Below are positions 49,969 through 59,062 of a stretch of DNA of 64,000 bases, one piece after another. A program made the translations under genes and the position numbers. Each line of letters begins with the position of its first letter. Position 1 is the stretch's first letter. The notes beneath the pieces are model-generated. The model ran no database searches. It was not told where the DNA came from and saw nothing but the letters and a program-made list of their open reading frames with translations. This DNA comes from Paracoccus sediminilitoris (lineage in GTDB: Bacteria > Pseudomonadota > Alphaproteobacteria > Rhodobacterales > Rhodobacteraceae), in assembly GCF_003259195.1 (NCBI RefSeq), contig NZ_QJPK01000002.1:124001-188000 (forward strand), in the 5' to 3' direction.

Positions 49969-51642
49969 ATGCCCCCCAAGTTCTTCCAGATCGGCTTCAA
50001 CAAATGCGGCACGACCTTCATCGCCAGGCTGTTCGACCTGAACGGCATTCCCGCCATCCACTGGGCCGAGGGTGCGCTGGCCGATGACATCGCCTATTCG
50101 CGGCTGACGGGTCGGGCGCCGCTGCAGCGCTGGTCCCGCGACACCGTCGCCTTCACCGACATGGAATCGGTGCGGTTCCTGAACATGCCGGTCATCGAGG
50201 CCTTCAAGAATTATGCCTTCCTGGATGCCAGCTTTCCGGATGCGGTCTTTCTTTTGAACACGCGCGATGTCGATGATTGGGTCGCCAGCCGCTATCTGCA
50301 TTGGGGCGGGCGCTATGCGCGCAGCTATGCGGCCTGCCTGGGGGTTCCGCTGGCCGATCTGGGCGATATCTGGCGGCGGGACTGGCATGATCACATCGCC
50401 GGGTGTCGCGCCCATTTCGCGGGCCGCGACCGGTTTCTGGAAATCGATATCGACAGGGCCGCCCCCGAGGATTACCGCGATGCCCTGGCCCCTTGGTTCG
50501 ACCTGCCCGTCCTGCCCAAGGCGCCGGGCGCGGGGGTGCGCCAGGCGCGCAAATCCTATCCCGAACGTTTGCAACAGATGCTGCAGGCCCCCACACCCGA
50601 CATCCGCCCGGACCGTCGGGACAAGCTTGCCGCCCGATTGGCAGGCTTTGCCCGACCCGCGCGGCTGACGGGGCGGACGGGATGCCCCGGCGATCACGCG
50701 CTGCTGCTGGATCTGGACCGGGGGCGGCTGACGAATGCCAAGGGCGCGATGCAGCCCGTCACGCGGGGACCGGATGGGCGTTTCTATCAGGATGCGGGGC
50801 ATTTCGAACTGCTGCGCACGACCTCGACCGCAAATGATATCGCGCAGCTGACGAATACGGGCCGCTATTGGCTGGACATGCGGCCCGCCTGCCTCACGGG
50901 CAGCGTGCAGTCTGCGGGCGGGCCGGTGATCGCGGGGCTGCGCCGCCGGGGGGCCAGCGACGTGTTCCTGTGGCCCGCGCCCTGGTTGCACCGCATCGGC
51001 AATGCGGGCTTTCCGGCTGCCACGATGGCAGATGATCCGCCCTTCGACGACCGCCCCGACATCGCTGTCTGGCGCGGTGCGCTGTCGGGCTATGCCCAGG
51101 ACCCCGGCGCGCGGGATCTGAACCACCGGATCGAAGGCGCCCTTGGAGATGCTCCCGATGCCCAGGCCATCCGGCGCAGCGCCCGCTGGCGGTTCCTGAA
51201 GGACCATGCCGGCATGACGGGGGTGGATCTGGCGCTGCGGGCCGATGACCGGACGCGGCGCGCGCTGAAGGCGGCGGGGCTGAGCGTCCCCATGCGCGAT
51301 GATGCGCCGCAGGGTCGCTATGCCATCTGCTTGGGACGCAGCGACGGTGATGCCGATTTCCTGCCCTTGGCCAACAGCCACGCCATCGTCCTGAAAGAGG
51401 AGGATGGCTGGGAAAGTTTCGCGACCGGTCTGTTCAAGCCGTGGCGGCATTATATCCCGCTGGCCTCGGGCGGGGCGGATCTGGTGGAGCGTCTGGAGTG
51501 GGCGCGGGCGAACCCGAATGAATGCAAGCGCATCGCGGGCCGGGCGCGGCGGATCTGCGAAGGCCTGGCCGATCCCGTCGGGCGTCGCGCGCATCTGGAA
51601 CAGGTGCTGGCGGCCTATCGCGAGGCCACGCGGCAGGGCTAG
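49969..51642 (+). CDS. Fusion of a sulfotransferase domain and a GT90 (CAP10-like) glycosyltransferase domain
   Basis: A 557-residue protein with two parts. The N-terminal part (about 1-215) has the PAPS-loop pattern FFQIGFNKCGTTFIARLF and a later NTRDVDDWVASRY, as in bacterial sulfotransferases. The C-terminal part (about 230-557) has the CAP10/GT90 hallmarks VWRGALSG (from residue 366), YAICLGRSDGDADF, and FKPWRHYIPL (from about 489). A helical NECKRIAGRARRI end follows. This suggests an enzyme that transfers a sugar and a sulfate to a surface polysaccharide or O-antigen. There is no signal peptide. It shares its CTAG end with the convergent ABC gene. Confidence 0.72.
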   Translation: MPPKFFQIGFNKCGTTFIARLFDLNGIPAIHWAEGALADDIAYSRLTGRAPLQRWSRDTVAFTDMESVRFLNMPVIEAFKNYAFLDASFPDAVFLLNTRDVDDWVASRYLHWGGRYARSYAACLGVPLADLGDIWRRDWHDHIAGCRAHFAGRDRFLEIDIDRAAPEDYRDALAPWFDLPVLPKAPGAGVRQARKSYPERLQQMLQAPTPDIRPDRRDKLAARLAGFARPARLTGRTGCPGDHALLLDLDRGRLTNAKGAMQPVTRGPDGRFYQDAGHFELLRTTSTANDIAQLTNTGRYWLDMRPACLTGSVQSAGGPVIAGLRRRGASDVFLWPAPWLHRIGNAGFPAATMADDPPFDDRPDIAVWRGALSGYAQDPGARDLNHRIEGALGDAPDAQAIRRSARWRFLKDHAGMTGVDLALRADDRTRRALKAAGLSVPMRDDAPQGRYAICLGRSDGDADFLPLANSHAIVLKEEDGWESFATGLFKPWRHYIPLASGGADLVERLEWARANPNECKRIAGRARRICEGLADPVGRRAHLEQVLAAYREATRQG

Positions 51643-52718
51643 CGGCGTGGAAAGACGAAGACACGGTCGCGGCGCAGCATCAGCCACATCTGCGTGCCGA
51701 CCGGCGGAAGAAAGACCCCCGGCACGGTCGCGTTCAGGCTGATGTTGCCCTGATCGGTGGCGAATTCCACCAGTGATTCGCGGCCCAGATAGCGCGCCCG
51801 CGTGACCCGTGCGCGGGCCGCCGTGCCGTTTTCCACCGTGGGGGCCGGTCCCTGGCCCGCGCGGTCGAAATCCAGTTTCAGATGCTGGGGGCGGATGACG
51901 ATATCGACCTGCGCCCCGTCGGGCATGCCCGGCGTCAGGAACTGGCCGAAGGGAGTGTCGGTCAGCGCACCTTGGACGGTGCCTTCCAGAACATTGATAT
52001 CGCTGAAGAACCCCGCCGCCTGCCGGTCCACCGGCGCGTTATAGAGGTTATAGGGCGCCCCCTGCTGGACGATGCGCCCCTGACGCATCAGCAGGATCTG
52101 GTCGGCCATGCGCATCGCTTCGTGCGGTTCATGGGTGACCAGCAGGACGGCGGTACCTTCCTCCTTCAGCAGGGCCAAGGTTTCGTCGCGGATGCCGTCG
52201 CGCAGGCGTTCGTCCAGGCCGCTGAAGGGTTCGTCCATCAACAGCACGCGGGGGCGAGGGGCCAGGGCGCGGGCCAAGGCCACGCGCTGCTGTTCGCCGC
52301 CCGACAATTCATGGGGAAAGCTGTCGATATGGGCCGACATGCGCACCCGGTCCAGCAATTCGGTCACGCGGTCGCGGTTGGCCTTGAAGCCGCCGGGCAG
52401 GCCAAAGGCCACATTTTCGCGGACGGGCAGATGGGGAAACAGGGCAAAGTCCTGGAACATCAGCCCGATGGCGCGGCGTTCTGGGGGGACGCGGAAATGC
52501 GTGTCGCAGATCAGGTTGCCGTCCACCATGATGCGGCCGCTGTCCTGCATGTCGACGCCCGCGACGATCCGCAGCGTCGTCGATTTGCCGCAACCCGAAG
52601 GCCCCAGCAGACAGGCCACCTGCCCGGCCTGGACCTGGAAGCTGACGTCCTCGACGACGGGCGCGCCGTCGAAGGCGCGGGTCAGGCTCTGGACTTCCAG
52701 TCTTGGGGGCGTCGTCAC
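51639..52718 (-). CDS. ABC transporter ATP-binding protein (iron/thiamine/spermidine importer type)
   Basis: A 359-residue ATPase. Walker A is GPSGCGKST (about residue 40), the Q-loop is MFQDFALFPHL, the signature is LSGGEQQRV and Walker B is VLLMDEPFSGLD. A C-terminal TOBE domain is found from about 280. It resembles FbpC/FutC-type importers. No permease or binding-protein gene is adjacent, so the partner is elsewhere. The start is taken as GTG 52718, which gives the usual N-terminus. Confidence 0.85.
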   Translation of the reverse strand: MTTPPRLEVQSLTRAFDGAPVVEDVSFQVQAGQVACLLGPSGCGKSTTLRIVAGVDMQDSGRIMVDGNLICDTHFRVPPERRAIGLMFQDFALFPHLPVRENVAFGLPGGFKANRDRVTELLDRVRMSAHIDSFPHELSGGEQQRVALARALAPRPRVLLMDEPFSGLDERLRDGIRDETLALLKEEGTAVLLVTHEPHEAMRMADQILLMRQGRIVQQGAPYNLYNAPVDRQAAGFFSDINVLEGTVQGALTDTPFGQFLTPGMPDGAQVDIVIRPQHLKLDFDRAGQGPAPTVENGTAARARVTRARYLGRESLVEFATDQGNISLNATVPGVFLPPVGTQMWLMLRRDRVFVFPRR

Positions 52719-52791
52719 GATCTTGGCCTTGGCAGATGGAAAGGGTCGGGGATGCCTATCAGGGCCACCCCCGGCCCGCAACTGCGGCCCC

Positions 52792-53571
52792 TTACAGCGT
52801 GGCGTTCACCGCGCCGCCATCCAGCAGGATGTTCTGGCCGACGATGAAGCGCGCCTGCTGGCTGCACAGGAAGGCGCAGGTCGCGCCGAAATCATCCGCC
52901 CGGCCATAGGTGCCGGTGGGAATGGTCGCCTCGCGCTGGGTGCGGGCCTCGGACGGGGTGATGCCCTTGGACTTGGCCACGCCCGCGTCAAGGCCGGTGG
53001 CACGGTCGGTGTCGTGGATGCCGGGCAGGATGTTGTTCACGCAGACGCCCTTGCCCGCGACCTGGCGCGACATGCCCGCGACAAAGCCCGTCAGGCCGGC
53101 ACGCGCCGTGTTCGACAGCCCCAGCACCGCGATGGGTGATTTCACCGATTGCGAGGTGATGTTGACGACACGGCCCCAGCCCCGGTCCATCATGCCGGGC
53201 ACCAGTGCCTGCATCAGCGCCACGGCCGACAGCATGTTGGCGTCGATGGCCTTGATGAAATCGTCGCGGCTCCAATCCTGCCAGTCGCCGGGGGGCGGGC
53301 CGCCCGCGTTGGTGACAAGAATATCGGCCTGCGACACGGCATCCAGCACCTTGGCGCGGCCTTCGGCGGTGGTGATGTCGGCGGCGACAGGCGTGACGCT
53401 GACGCCGTATTTCTCGGCGATTTCATGGGCGGCCTGGGTGATTTCGGATTCGGTCCGGCTGTTGATGACCAGATCGACGCCCGCCGCGGCCAGAGCCTCG
53501 GCGCAGCCGCGGCCCAACCCCTTGGAGGCCGCACAAACCAGCGCCCGTTTTCCCTTGATGCCCAGATCCAT
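52792..53571 (-). CDS. Atypical short-chain dehydrogenase/reductase
   Basis: A 259-residue Rossmann protein. The cofactor loop is AASKGLGRG (about residues 14-22) and NAGG is present near 90. At the active-site position the usual Tyr-x3-Lys is absent: the sequence reads SVKSPIAVLGLSNTARAGL, so both Tyr and Lys are replaced. This belongs to the known divergent BKR-like SDR subgroup; the substrate and even catalysis are unclear. The ATG has AGGAGG 6 bases upstream. It lies between an ABC ATPase and rpe. Confidence 0.85.
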   Translation of the reverse strand: MDLGIKGKRALVCAASKGLGRGCAEALAAAGVDLVINSRTESEITQAAHEIAEKYGVSVTPVAADITTAEGRAKVLDAVSQADILVTNAGGPPPGDWQDWSRDDFIKAIDANMLSAVALMQALVPGMMDRGWGRVVNITSQSVKSPIAVLGLSNTARAGLTGFVAGMSRQVAGKGVCVNNILPGIHDTDRATGLDAGVAKSKGITPSEARTQREATIPTGTYGRADDFGATCAFLCSQQARFIVGQNILLDGGAVNATL

Positions 53572-53627
53572 CGCGTCCTCCTGCTTGGCTATGTCGGCGG
53601 GCAGCAGACGCTCGGGCGGGCCGATTG

Positions 53628-54314
53628 TCAAACGGCTTCGATGGCGCCGCGAATCGCGCGCATGTTGTCGCCATAGACCGAAGGCCGATCGACCGAGCCG
53701 CCCTTGAAGACCGCCGATCCCGCCACCAGCACATCCGCGCCTGCCTTGGCGACCAGCGGTGCCGTGACCGGATCGACGCCGCCATCGACCTGAATGTGGA
53801 TGGGCCGGTCCCCGATCATGCCGCGCAGGCGGGCGATCTTGTCGATCTGGCTGTGGATGAATTTTTGCCCGCCGAATCCGGGGTTCACGGTCATCACCAA
53901 GACCATGTCGGCCAGGTCCAGCAGGTATTCGACCGCCTCGACCGGGGTGCCGGGGCTCAGGGCGATGCCCGCCTTCTTTCCTGTGGCGCGGATGGCCTGA
54001 AGGGTGCGGTGGGGGTGGGGGCCTGCCTCGACATGGGCGGTGATCATGTCGGCGCCCGCCTCGGCATAGGCGTCGATATAGGCGTCGACCGGCGCGATCA
54101 TCAGGTGGACATCCATGAAGGTCTTCACATGCGGGCGGAAGGCCTTCACGGCAGGGGGGCCGAAGGTCAGGTTCGGGACGAAATGCCCGTCCATCACGTC
54201 GACATGGACCCAATCGGCGCCCTGATCCTCGATGGCGCGGATCTCGGCGCCGAAATTGGCGAAATCCGCCGAAAGGATCGAAGGGGTGATCTTGATGGTG
54301 CGGTCGAAGGTCAT
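53628..54314 (-). CDS. rpe: Ribulose-phosphate 3-epimerase
   Basis: A 228-residue TIM-barrel enzyme that interconverts ribulose 5-phosphate and xylulose 5-phosphate. The N-terminus [11 protein letters not shown], the metal-binding [12 protein letters not shown] and VDVHLM-type strand (MDVHLMI), [10 protein letters not shown], and QVDGGVD are all present. It is 56 bases upstream of the SDR gene on the same strand. Confidence 0.95.
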   Translation of the reverse strand: MTFDRTIKITPSILSADFANFGAEIRAIEDQGADWVHVDVMDGHFVPNLTFGPPAVKAFRPHVKTFMDVHLMIAPVDAYIDAYAEAGADMITAHVEAGPHPHRTLQAIRATGKKAGIALSPGTPVEAVEYLLDLADMVLVMTVNPGFGGQKFIHSQIDKIARLRGMIGDRPIHIQVDGGVDPVTAPLVAKAGADVLVAGSAVFKGGSVDRPSVYGDNMRAIRGAIEAV

Positions 54315-54451
54315 GGCGGGTCCTTTCTGCGGCTGCCCCCGGCGTCCAGTCCGCGCGGAACGATGCGCCCGGCGCCAAGGTCGCCACGGGTTACGGTCGA
54401 AAGCATCCCCGCGTCAACAGTCCTGTCCTGCCGATCATGCCGCCCCTGCCA

Positions 54452-55120
54452 TCACGCGGGATCGCGCAGCGCCGTTACCTGGTCGACAGAGGCAGAGCTG
54501 CCGCCCTGGAAGATCACCTTGGCGCCTTCGGGACCCAGCTGGGCCTCGGTGATGCGGGCATAGGCACCAGCACGGGCCTCGTCGATCAGCTCTCCGTTGC
54601 GCCAGCTTTCCAAGGTAAAGCTGTAGGTGCCGTCGGGCAGCTTGCTGCCGTCCTCGGCCCGTCCGAACCAGTCGATCTGACCCGTGCCCGGCCCGATCTC
54701 CTCTCGGGCGACGACGTTGCCGCTGCCATCCATGGTGATCAGCTGGACATTGTCGGCCATGGCATGGGGGGCGATGTCCAGCGTCAGGGGGCTGTCGCCG
54801 AACCAGACGGGGGCCGTCGTGCGGGCCTCCTTGCCGATCCATCCCGAAATGCTGCCAAGACCGCCGGCGCCACCGGACCCGGCCATCTGTTCCAGATATT
54901 TGTTGCCAAGCGCCTGCTGTTCCACCCCCGCGAAGGTGGCCAGCTGTATCGCGAAATCCGTCCCCTCCATGGGGTTCAGGGGGTCCTGATTCTTCAATTG
55001 CGCGGTCAGCATGGTCAGGAAGGTCTGAAAATCGCCCCCCGCCGCACCCGAAAATCCAGAGGCCGTGGGTTGGGCGCTGACCTGCGGGGTCGCGGGGGTG
55101 GTGGTGATGGCATCGACCAT
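54452..55120 (-). CDS. flgD: Flagellar hook assembly (cap) protein FlgD
   Basis: A 222-residue protein. The N-terminal FlgD hallmark FLTMLTAQLKNQDPLNPM (from about residue 34) is clear, followed by QLATFAGVEQQ and a C-terminal Ig-like domain. It caps the growing hook. It is nine bases after fliK on the same strand. Confidence 0.93.
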   Translation of the reverse strand: MVDAITTTPATPQVSAQPTASGFSGAAGGDFQTFLTMLTAQLKNQDPLNPMEGTDFAIQLATFAGVEQQALGNKYLEQMAGSGGAGGLGSISGWIGKEARTTAPVWFGDSPLTLDIAPHAMADNVQLITMDGSGNVVAREEIGPGTGQIDWFGRAEDGSKLPDGTYSFTLESWRNGELIDEARAGAYARITEAQLGPEGAKVIFQGGSSASVDQVTALRDPA

Positions 55121-55129
55121 GGGTCTCTC

Positions 55130-56533
55130 CTAAAGCCGGATATCGACGCGGCGGTCGCTGACCGGCGGCGTTGCGATCTGCATGCGGGTGGTCACGGGAC
55201 GATCGGTGTCATCAAGGTCAGGACGGACGATCCCTTCATCGCCGTCCTGCCAGGGGCCGCCGTGATCCTGGCGGAATTCCATGTCCATCGTGTCGATGCC
55301 GGCCTCCTGAAGATGCTGGACCAGCATGTCGGCGTTGCGGCGCACCAGATCCAGCGTTTCGGGGCGTTCGGCCCAGATGGTGACGTGGTTCCGATCCGGT
55401 CCGGACATGACGACCCGAAGACGTCCCAGTTCCTCGGGCGAGAGGGCGATTTCGGTGGCATCCTTGCGGGTCGTGACCATGGCCGACGTGACCTGCTGCA
55501 TCACCGGGCGCGGGTCCGCATGGGGTGCGGGGGCATGGGACGGGGTCAGGGCGGGCGCGGCCGAAGACGAGGCCTCGCGATGCGGCTGAAGGGGCTGGAC
55601 GTCCAGTGCTGCCGCCTGATCGGGAATGATCGATGCATCCCGCAGGATCGGTGCCGCCGGTTTGGGGGCAAGGGGCAGGCCGTCAGCAACGCTGCGCAGC
55701 CGTTCGGTCTGCACCGGATCGACCGATTGGGTCGCATCGCCGATGGCGGGCGCCAGGGGGTCCCCGGTCCACAAGCCGTCGGGCGGAACCAGCGTCGACT
55801 TGCCAGAGGCGTCCACGGCAGGGGCGGGCGCCGGCTTCTGCGCGCGCGGATCGGCCTTGCCGCCAAGGGGTTGCGGCATGACGGTTGCCTGGGCGGCGAC
55901 GGGCGGCTGCGCGTCGGCAGGCTGCGTCGGCTGCACGGGTGTCGGGACCGCCGGCACCTGCGCCGACGATTCCTTTGGCGTCGCACCTGCCGTGGTGGCG
56001 AGAACGCGCGCATCCTGTGTTTGCAGCGCGGTGGACACCGCCAGACCCGCATTGGGTGGCGCGTTCCCGGCCTCGGCGAAAGTTTCGCGGGAAAGGGGCA
56101 TCGCAACCGGTGTCGGAATGACAGGGGCCTCGGATGTCGCCACCATTGCGTCCGCCGTCATATCCGACGGTATGGCCATCTCCGGTTCCGGAACCGGCGC
56201 AAAGATCAGCTCGGCCTCCGTCAGCTCTTCCATTGGCGCTGCGGGGGCCGGCATGACCATGGCCGCGAATTCGGGGGGCAGGACGCTTGCCGGGGGGGCG
56301 AAATCGGCGCTGATGCCGCTGGCCTGCAGCAGCCACTGCGCCAGTGGATCGCCGCCCTTCGGCATGACGGGCATGCCGGGCGTCAGCGCCTTCGGCGCCA
56401 CCTGCATGGTGCCAATCGTCCAATCCAGCAGACCGGGATCAAAGCCCGAATCGACCGTTGGCGGCGTCGGGGCAATGCCGGGCGGCATATCCGCGACTGG
56501 GATCAGGCTGGTGGTGACGTGCATGTCCGACAT
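55130..56533 (-). CDS. fliK: Flagellar hook-length control protein FliK
   Basis: A 467-residue protein with a long Ala/Pro-rich disordered N-terminal part (about 1-330) and the conserved FliK C-terminal domain (about 350-450, with ALSPEELGRLRVVMS and LVRRNADMLVQHLQEAGI). It measures hook length and switches export specificity. The start is 56533; an ATG three codons later is also possible. It is divergent from the rod-binding protein gene. Confidence 0.88.
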   Translation of the reverse strand: MSDMHVTTSLIPVADMPPGIAPTPPTVDSGFDPGLLDWTIGTMQVAPKALTPGMPVMPKGGDPLAQWLLQASGISADFAPPASVLPPEFAAMVMPAPAAPMEELTEAELIFAPVPEPEMAIPSDMTADAMVATSEAPVIPTPVAMPLSRETFAEAGNAPPNAGLAVSTALQTQDARVLATTAGATPKESSAQVPAVPTPVQPTQPADAQPPVAAQATVMPQPLGGKADPRAQKPAPAPAVDASGKSTLVPPDGLWTGDPLAPAIGDATQSVDPVQTERLRSVADGLPLAPKPAAPILRDASIIPDQAAALDVQPLQPHREASSSAAPALTPSHAPAPHADPRPVMQQVTSAMVTTRKDATEIALSPEELGRLRVVMSGPDRNHVTIWAERPETLDLVRRNADMLVQHLQEAGIDTMDMEFRQDHGGPWQDGDEGIVRPDLDDTDRPVTTRMQIATPPVSDRRVDIRL

Positions 56534-56633
56534 TGGAAGCCCCGTGGTTTTTCCCTGCCTATCCGGGATTCCTTACCAATTATTTACGGCTGTCTGCTTA
56601 TTTGGGCCCATCCAGAAATTGACGGGAAATTTC

Positions 56634-56891
56634 ATGAAAATCGACCCTATCGTTCCCACGCAGACGACCGACCCGAAGGTGACGGTCGAATCGAAACTGG
56701 AACAGGCGTTCCTTGAAGAGATGCTGAAATATTGCGGGCCTTCGTCGATGAAGGGCGAATTCTCGGGCGGTGCCGGAGAGGATCAGTTCAACAGTTTCCT
56801 GACCCGCGAATACGCCGCCAGCTTGGCCGGACGCCTGGACCTTAACCTCAATCCGGGACTCTCCCGCATCGCCGGGGGGACCGGCGCATGA
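56634..56891 (+). CDS. Flagellar rod-binding protein (FlgJ N-terminal domain only)
   Basis: An 85-residue protein matching the rod-binding domain of FlgJ (LEQAFLEEMLKYCGP, then GGAGEDQFNSFLTREYA). The peptidoglycan hydrolase domain found in enteric FlgJ is absent, as is normal in alphaproteobacteria, where the enzyme is a separate protein. It overlaps the next gene by four bases (ATGA). Confidence 0.85.
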   Translation: MKIDPIVPTQTTDPKVTVESKLEQAFLEEMLKYCGPSSMKGEFSGGAGEDQFNSFLTREYAASLAGRLDLNLNPGLSRIAGGTGA

Positions 56892-57205
56892 GCCGCGCCC
56901 TGACACGCCAGGTGGGCCAAATCCGCGCCGCGCTTCTGTCCGGCGATCCCCATACCGCCCTGATCCGAATCGAAGATCTGGTCCGCACGGCTGCCCGCCA
57001 AGGGGTGGATGCCGGAACCCGCGCCGCCCTGGAACCAGCATTGGCCGAGCTGCGTGACCTTGCCCAGGCCTCACTTTCGGGGGCCCAGCAAGCGGCCGAA
57101 CAGGTGCGCGCCATCATCCAGGCGGCGCGCAGCCTGCAGACCTATGATTCCCAGGGGCGCAAGACGGTAACCGCCACCCGCGCCGCATCACCGCAAAGAT
57201 TTTGA
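56888..57205 (+). CDS. Flagellar FlgN-like protein
   Basis: A 105-residue mostly helical protein. Its C-terminal block ending SLQTYDSQGRKTV resembles FlgN, the chaperone of hook-associated proteins. Its overlap with the rod-binding gene and position before flagellin support a flagellar role. The match is short, so the assignment is moderate. Confidence 0.6.
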   Translation: MSRALTRQVGQIRAALLSGDPHTALIRIEDLVRTAARQGVDAGTRAALEPALAELRDLAQASLSGAQQAAEQVRAIIQAARSLQTYDSQGRKTVTATRAASPQRF

Positions 57206-57373
57206 TAAAATTCACTGCAAGGTTTGTTTGAGAGGAGGCCCTGCATTCACTAGTTGTAAATCTCCGCCGGTTAGAACGGTGACATGCCAGAAAAGGCGCA
57301 GGGCAAAGGCCCGTCCGGTCAGAAGGCCATCAATGCAAACCCCGGTGCAAAGCACCTTTTGACGGAGGACAAC

Positions 57374-58222
57374 ATGTCCAGCATTCTGACCAACAACAGC
57401 TCGATCGTCGCACTTCAGACCCTGAAGTCGATCAACGCGCAACTGGGTAAAACCCAGAGCGACATCGCGACCGGCAAATCGGTTGCCAACGCCAAGGACA
57501 ACGCCGCTGTCTGGGCCATCTCGAAGGTGATGGAAACCGACCAGTCGGCATTCAAGGCGATCCAGTCGAACCTGAACGTGGCCGACGCGACCGTCGCAAC
57601 CTCGCGCACGGGGGCCGAGCAGGTCACCAACCTGCTGCAGGAAATCAAGGATCTGGCCATCGGTGCCACCGTCAGCACCGCCGATTTCGCCAAGATCGAC
57701 ACCGATATCGACGCCAAGTTCAAGCAGATCGCGGCGGTGGTTTCGGGCACGCAGCTGAACGGCGTGAACCTGCTGAAGACCGGCACCTCGATGAGCGTGG
57801 TTGGTTCGCTCGACCGGACCAACGGCACGGCCGAAACCACCGCCAACGTCATCGACGTCGCCACGGTGGATCTGGAGGCCGGCTTGGGTCTGGACCTGAC
57901 GGCCGGGACGTCCTCGAACTACACCGGCATCACCGACACGACCACGGCCGAAGCCATGGTGACGGCGATCGAAACCATGATCGACGCCTCGGTGAAGGGT
58001 GCGGCGCAGCTGGGTTCGGATGGCAAGCGCATCAGCGACCAGGCAAATTTCGTCGGCAAGCTGGGTGACTCGCTGAAGCAGGGCGTCGGCTCGCTGGTCG
58101 ATACCGACATGGAAGAAGCGTCCGCCCGCCTGCAGGCGCTGCAGACGCAGCAGCAGCTGGGCATCCAGGCGCTGTCGATTGCGAACCAGTCGCCCTCGGC
58201 CGTCATGTCGCTGTTCCGCTGA
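57374..58222 (+). CDS. fliC: Flagellin
   Basis: A 282-residue short flagellin that lacks the hypervariable outer domains. The N-terminal D0/D1 helix region begins MSSILTNNSSIVALQTL and the C-terminal region ends QQLGIQALSIANQSPSAVMSLFR. It is exported by the flagellar type III system and forms the filament. The start at 57374 has GGAGGACAAC before it. The leader (57206-57373) holds no convincing sigma-28 promoter: GCCGGTTA at 57266 resembles the -10, but the -35 is poor. Confidence 0.94.
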   Translation: MSSILTNNSSIVALQTLKSINAQLGKTQSDIATGKSVANAKDNAAVWAISKVMETDQSAFKAIQSNLNVADATVATSRTGAEQVTNLLQEIKDLAIGATVSTADFAKIDTDIDAKFKQIAAVVSGTQLNGVNLLKTGTSMSVVGSLDRTNGTAETTANVIDVATVDLEAGLGLDLTAGTSSNYTGITDTTTAEAMVTAIETMIDASVKGAAQLGSDGKRISDQANFVGKLGDSLKQGVGSLVDTDMEEASARLQALQTQQQLGIQALSIANQSPSAVMSLFR

Positions 58223-58232
58223 TGACAGAACG

Positions 58233-58254
58233 GGGGGCGCTGAACGGCGCCCCC
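58233..58254 (+). terminator. Hairpin between flagellin and flaF
   Basis: GGGGGCGC and GCGCCCCC form a perfect 8-base stem with a 6-base loop, 10 bases after the flagellin stop. No T-run follows. It could make flagellin messenger more abundant than the regulator messenger. Confidence 0.5.
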
Positions 58255-58291
58255 TGACCCCCATCACCATTCCAGAACGGGAAACACGACC

Positions 58292-58657
58292 TTGAACGCG
58301 GTAACGCCACTGACCCAGCATGGGTACAAGACAAGCGGCCTGCGCACGGCGCGGGATGCGGAATACGATGTCTTTTCGCGAGTGACGCGGATGATGCGCC
58401 AAGCGGGTCGAATGGCCGACAATGGCGATACCATCATGGCAGTCCTCAAGAATAATGAATTATGGTCACTGCTTGCCATCGACCTGGCCGATCCGGGCAA
58501 TGCCCTTCCCGATGCCACCAAGGCAGGCCTGTTGTCCCTTGCCAGCTTCTCGATCAGACACGGGCAGGCGGTCCTGGCAGGCGAACAGGCCTCGGACCCG
58601 CTGATCGACATCAACATGACCGTCATGCGCGGTCTGCGCGGCGAGGTCGGCGCATGA
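58292..58657 (+). CDS. flaF: Flagellin synthesis regulator FlaF
   Basis: A 121-residue alphaproteobacterial FlaF that promotes flagellin production and export. The ELWSLLAIDLADPGNALP and ASFSIRHGQAVLAG blocks are diagnostic. The start is TTG at 58292 with a weak site upstream, consistent with low expression. It overlaps flbT by four bases (ATGA). Confidence 0.9.
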   Translation: MNAVTPLTQHGYKTSGLRTARDAEYDVFSRVTRMMRQAGRMADNGDTIMAVLKNNELWSLLAIDLADPGNALPDATKAGLLSLASFSIRHGQAVLAGEQASDPLIDINMTVMRGLRGEVGA

Positions 58658-59058
58658 GCGGGCTTGTCCTGAAGCTGGCCCCGAACGAAAGGGTGCTGAT
58701 CAACGGTGCGGTCATCGAAAACGGTGACCGGCGGTCCAGGATCGCCATCAAGACGCCGAACGTGAACGTGCTGCGACTGCGCGACGCGATCCACCCCGAC
58801 AAGGCGGCGACGCCGGTGTCCCGCGCATGCTATATTGCGCAGCTGATCTTGTCGGGCGATGCCGAGCCCCGCGAAGGGCGTCAGCAGCTTTTGCTGGCCA
58901 TCGAACAGCTGAGCCAAGTCTTCGAGGACCGCGACAGCCGCCTGCTGCTGGCTGATGCAACCAGTGCTGCCATCGACGAGAATCCTTATCTGGCCATGCG
59001 CAAGCTGCGCGAATTGCTGCCGCGAGAGGCTCGTCTCTTCGCCGCAGCTGCAAGGTAG
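58654..59058 (+). CDS. flbT: Flagellin post-transcriptional regulator FlbT
   Basis: A 134-residue protein of the FlbT family, which binds flagellin mRNA leaders and destabilises them. LKLAPNERVLINGAVIENGDR at the N-terminus is diagnostic (a conserved beta region), followed by a helical part with AIEQLSQVF. It is coupled to flaF by overlap. Confidence 0.92.
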   Translation: MSGLVLKLAPNERVLINGAVIENGDRRSRIAIKTPNVNVLRLRDAIHPDKAATPVSRACYIAQLILSGDAEPREGRQQLLLAIEQLSQVFEDRDSRLLLADATSAAIDENPYLAMRKLRELLPREARLFAAAAR

Positions 59059-59062
59059 TTCC

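Noticed and set aside
57247..57273. Sigma-28 promoter of the flagellin gene (GCCGGTTA as -10).
   Set aside because: No acceptable -35 at the required distance of about 15 bases.
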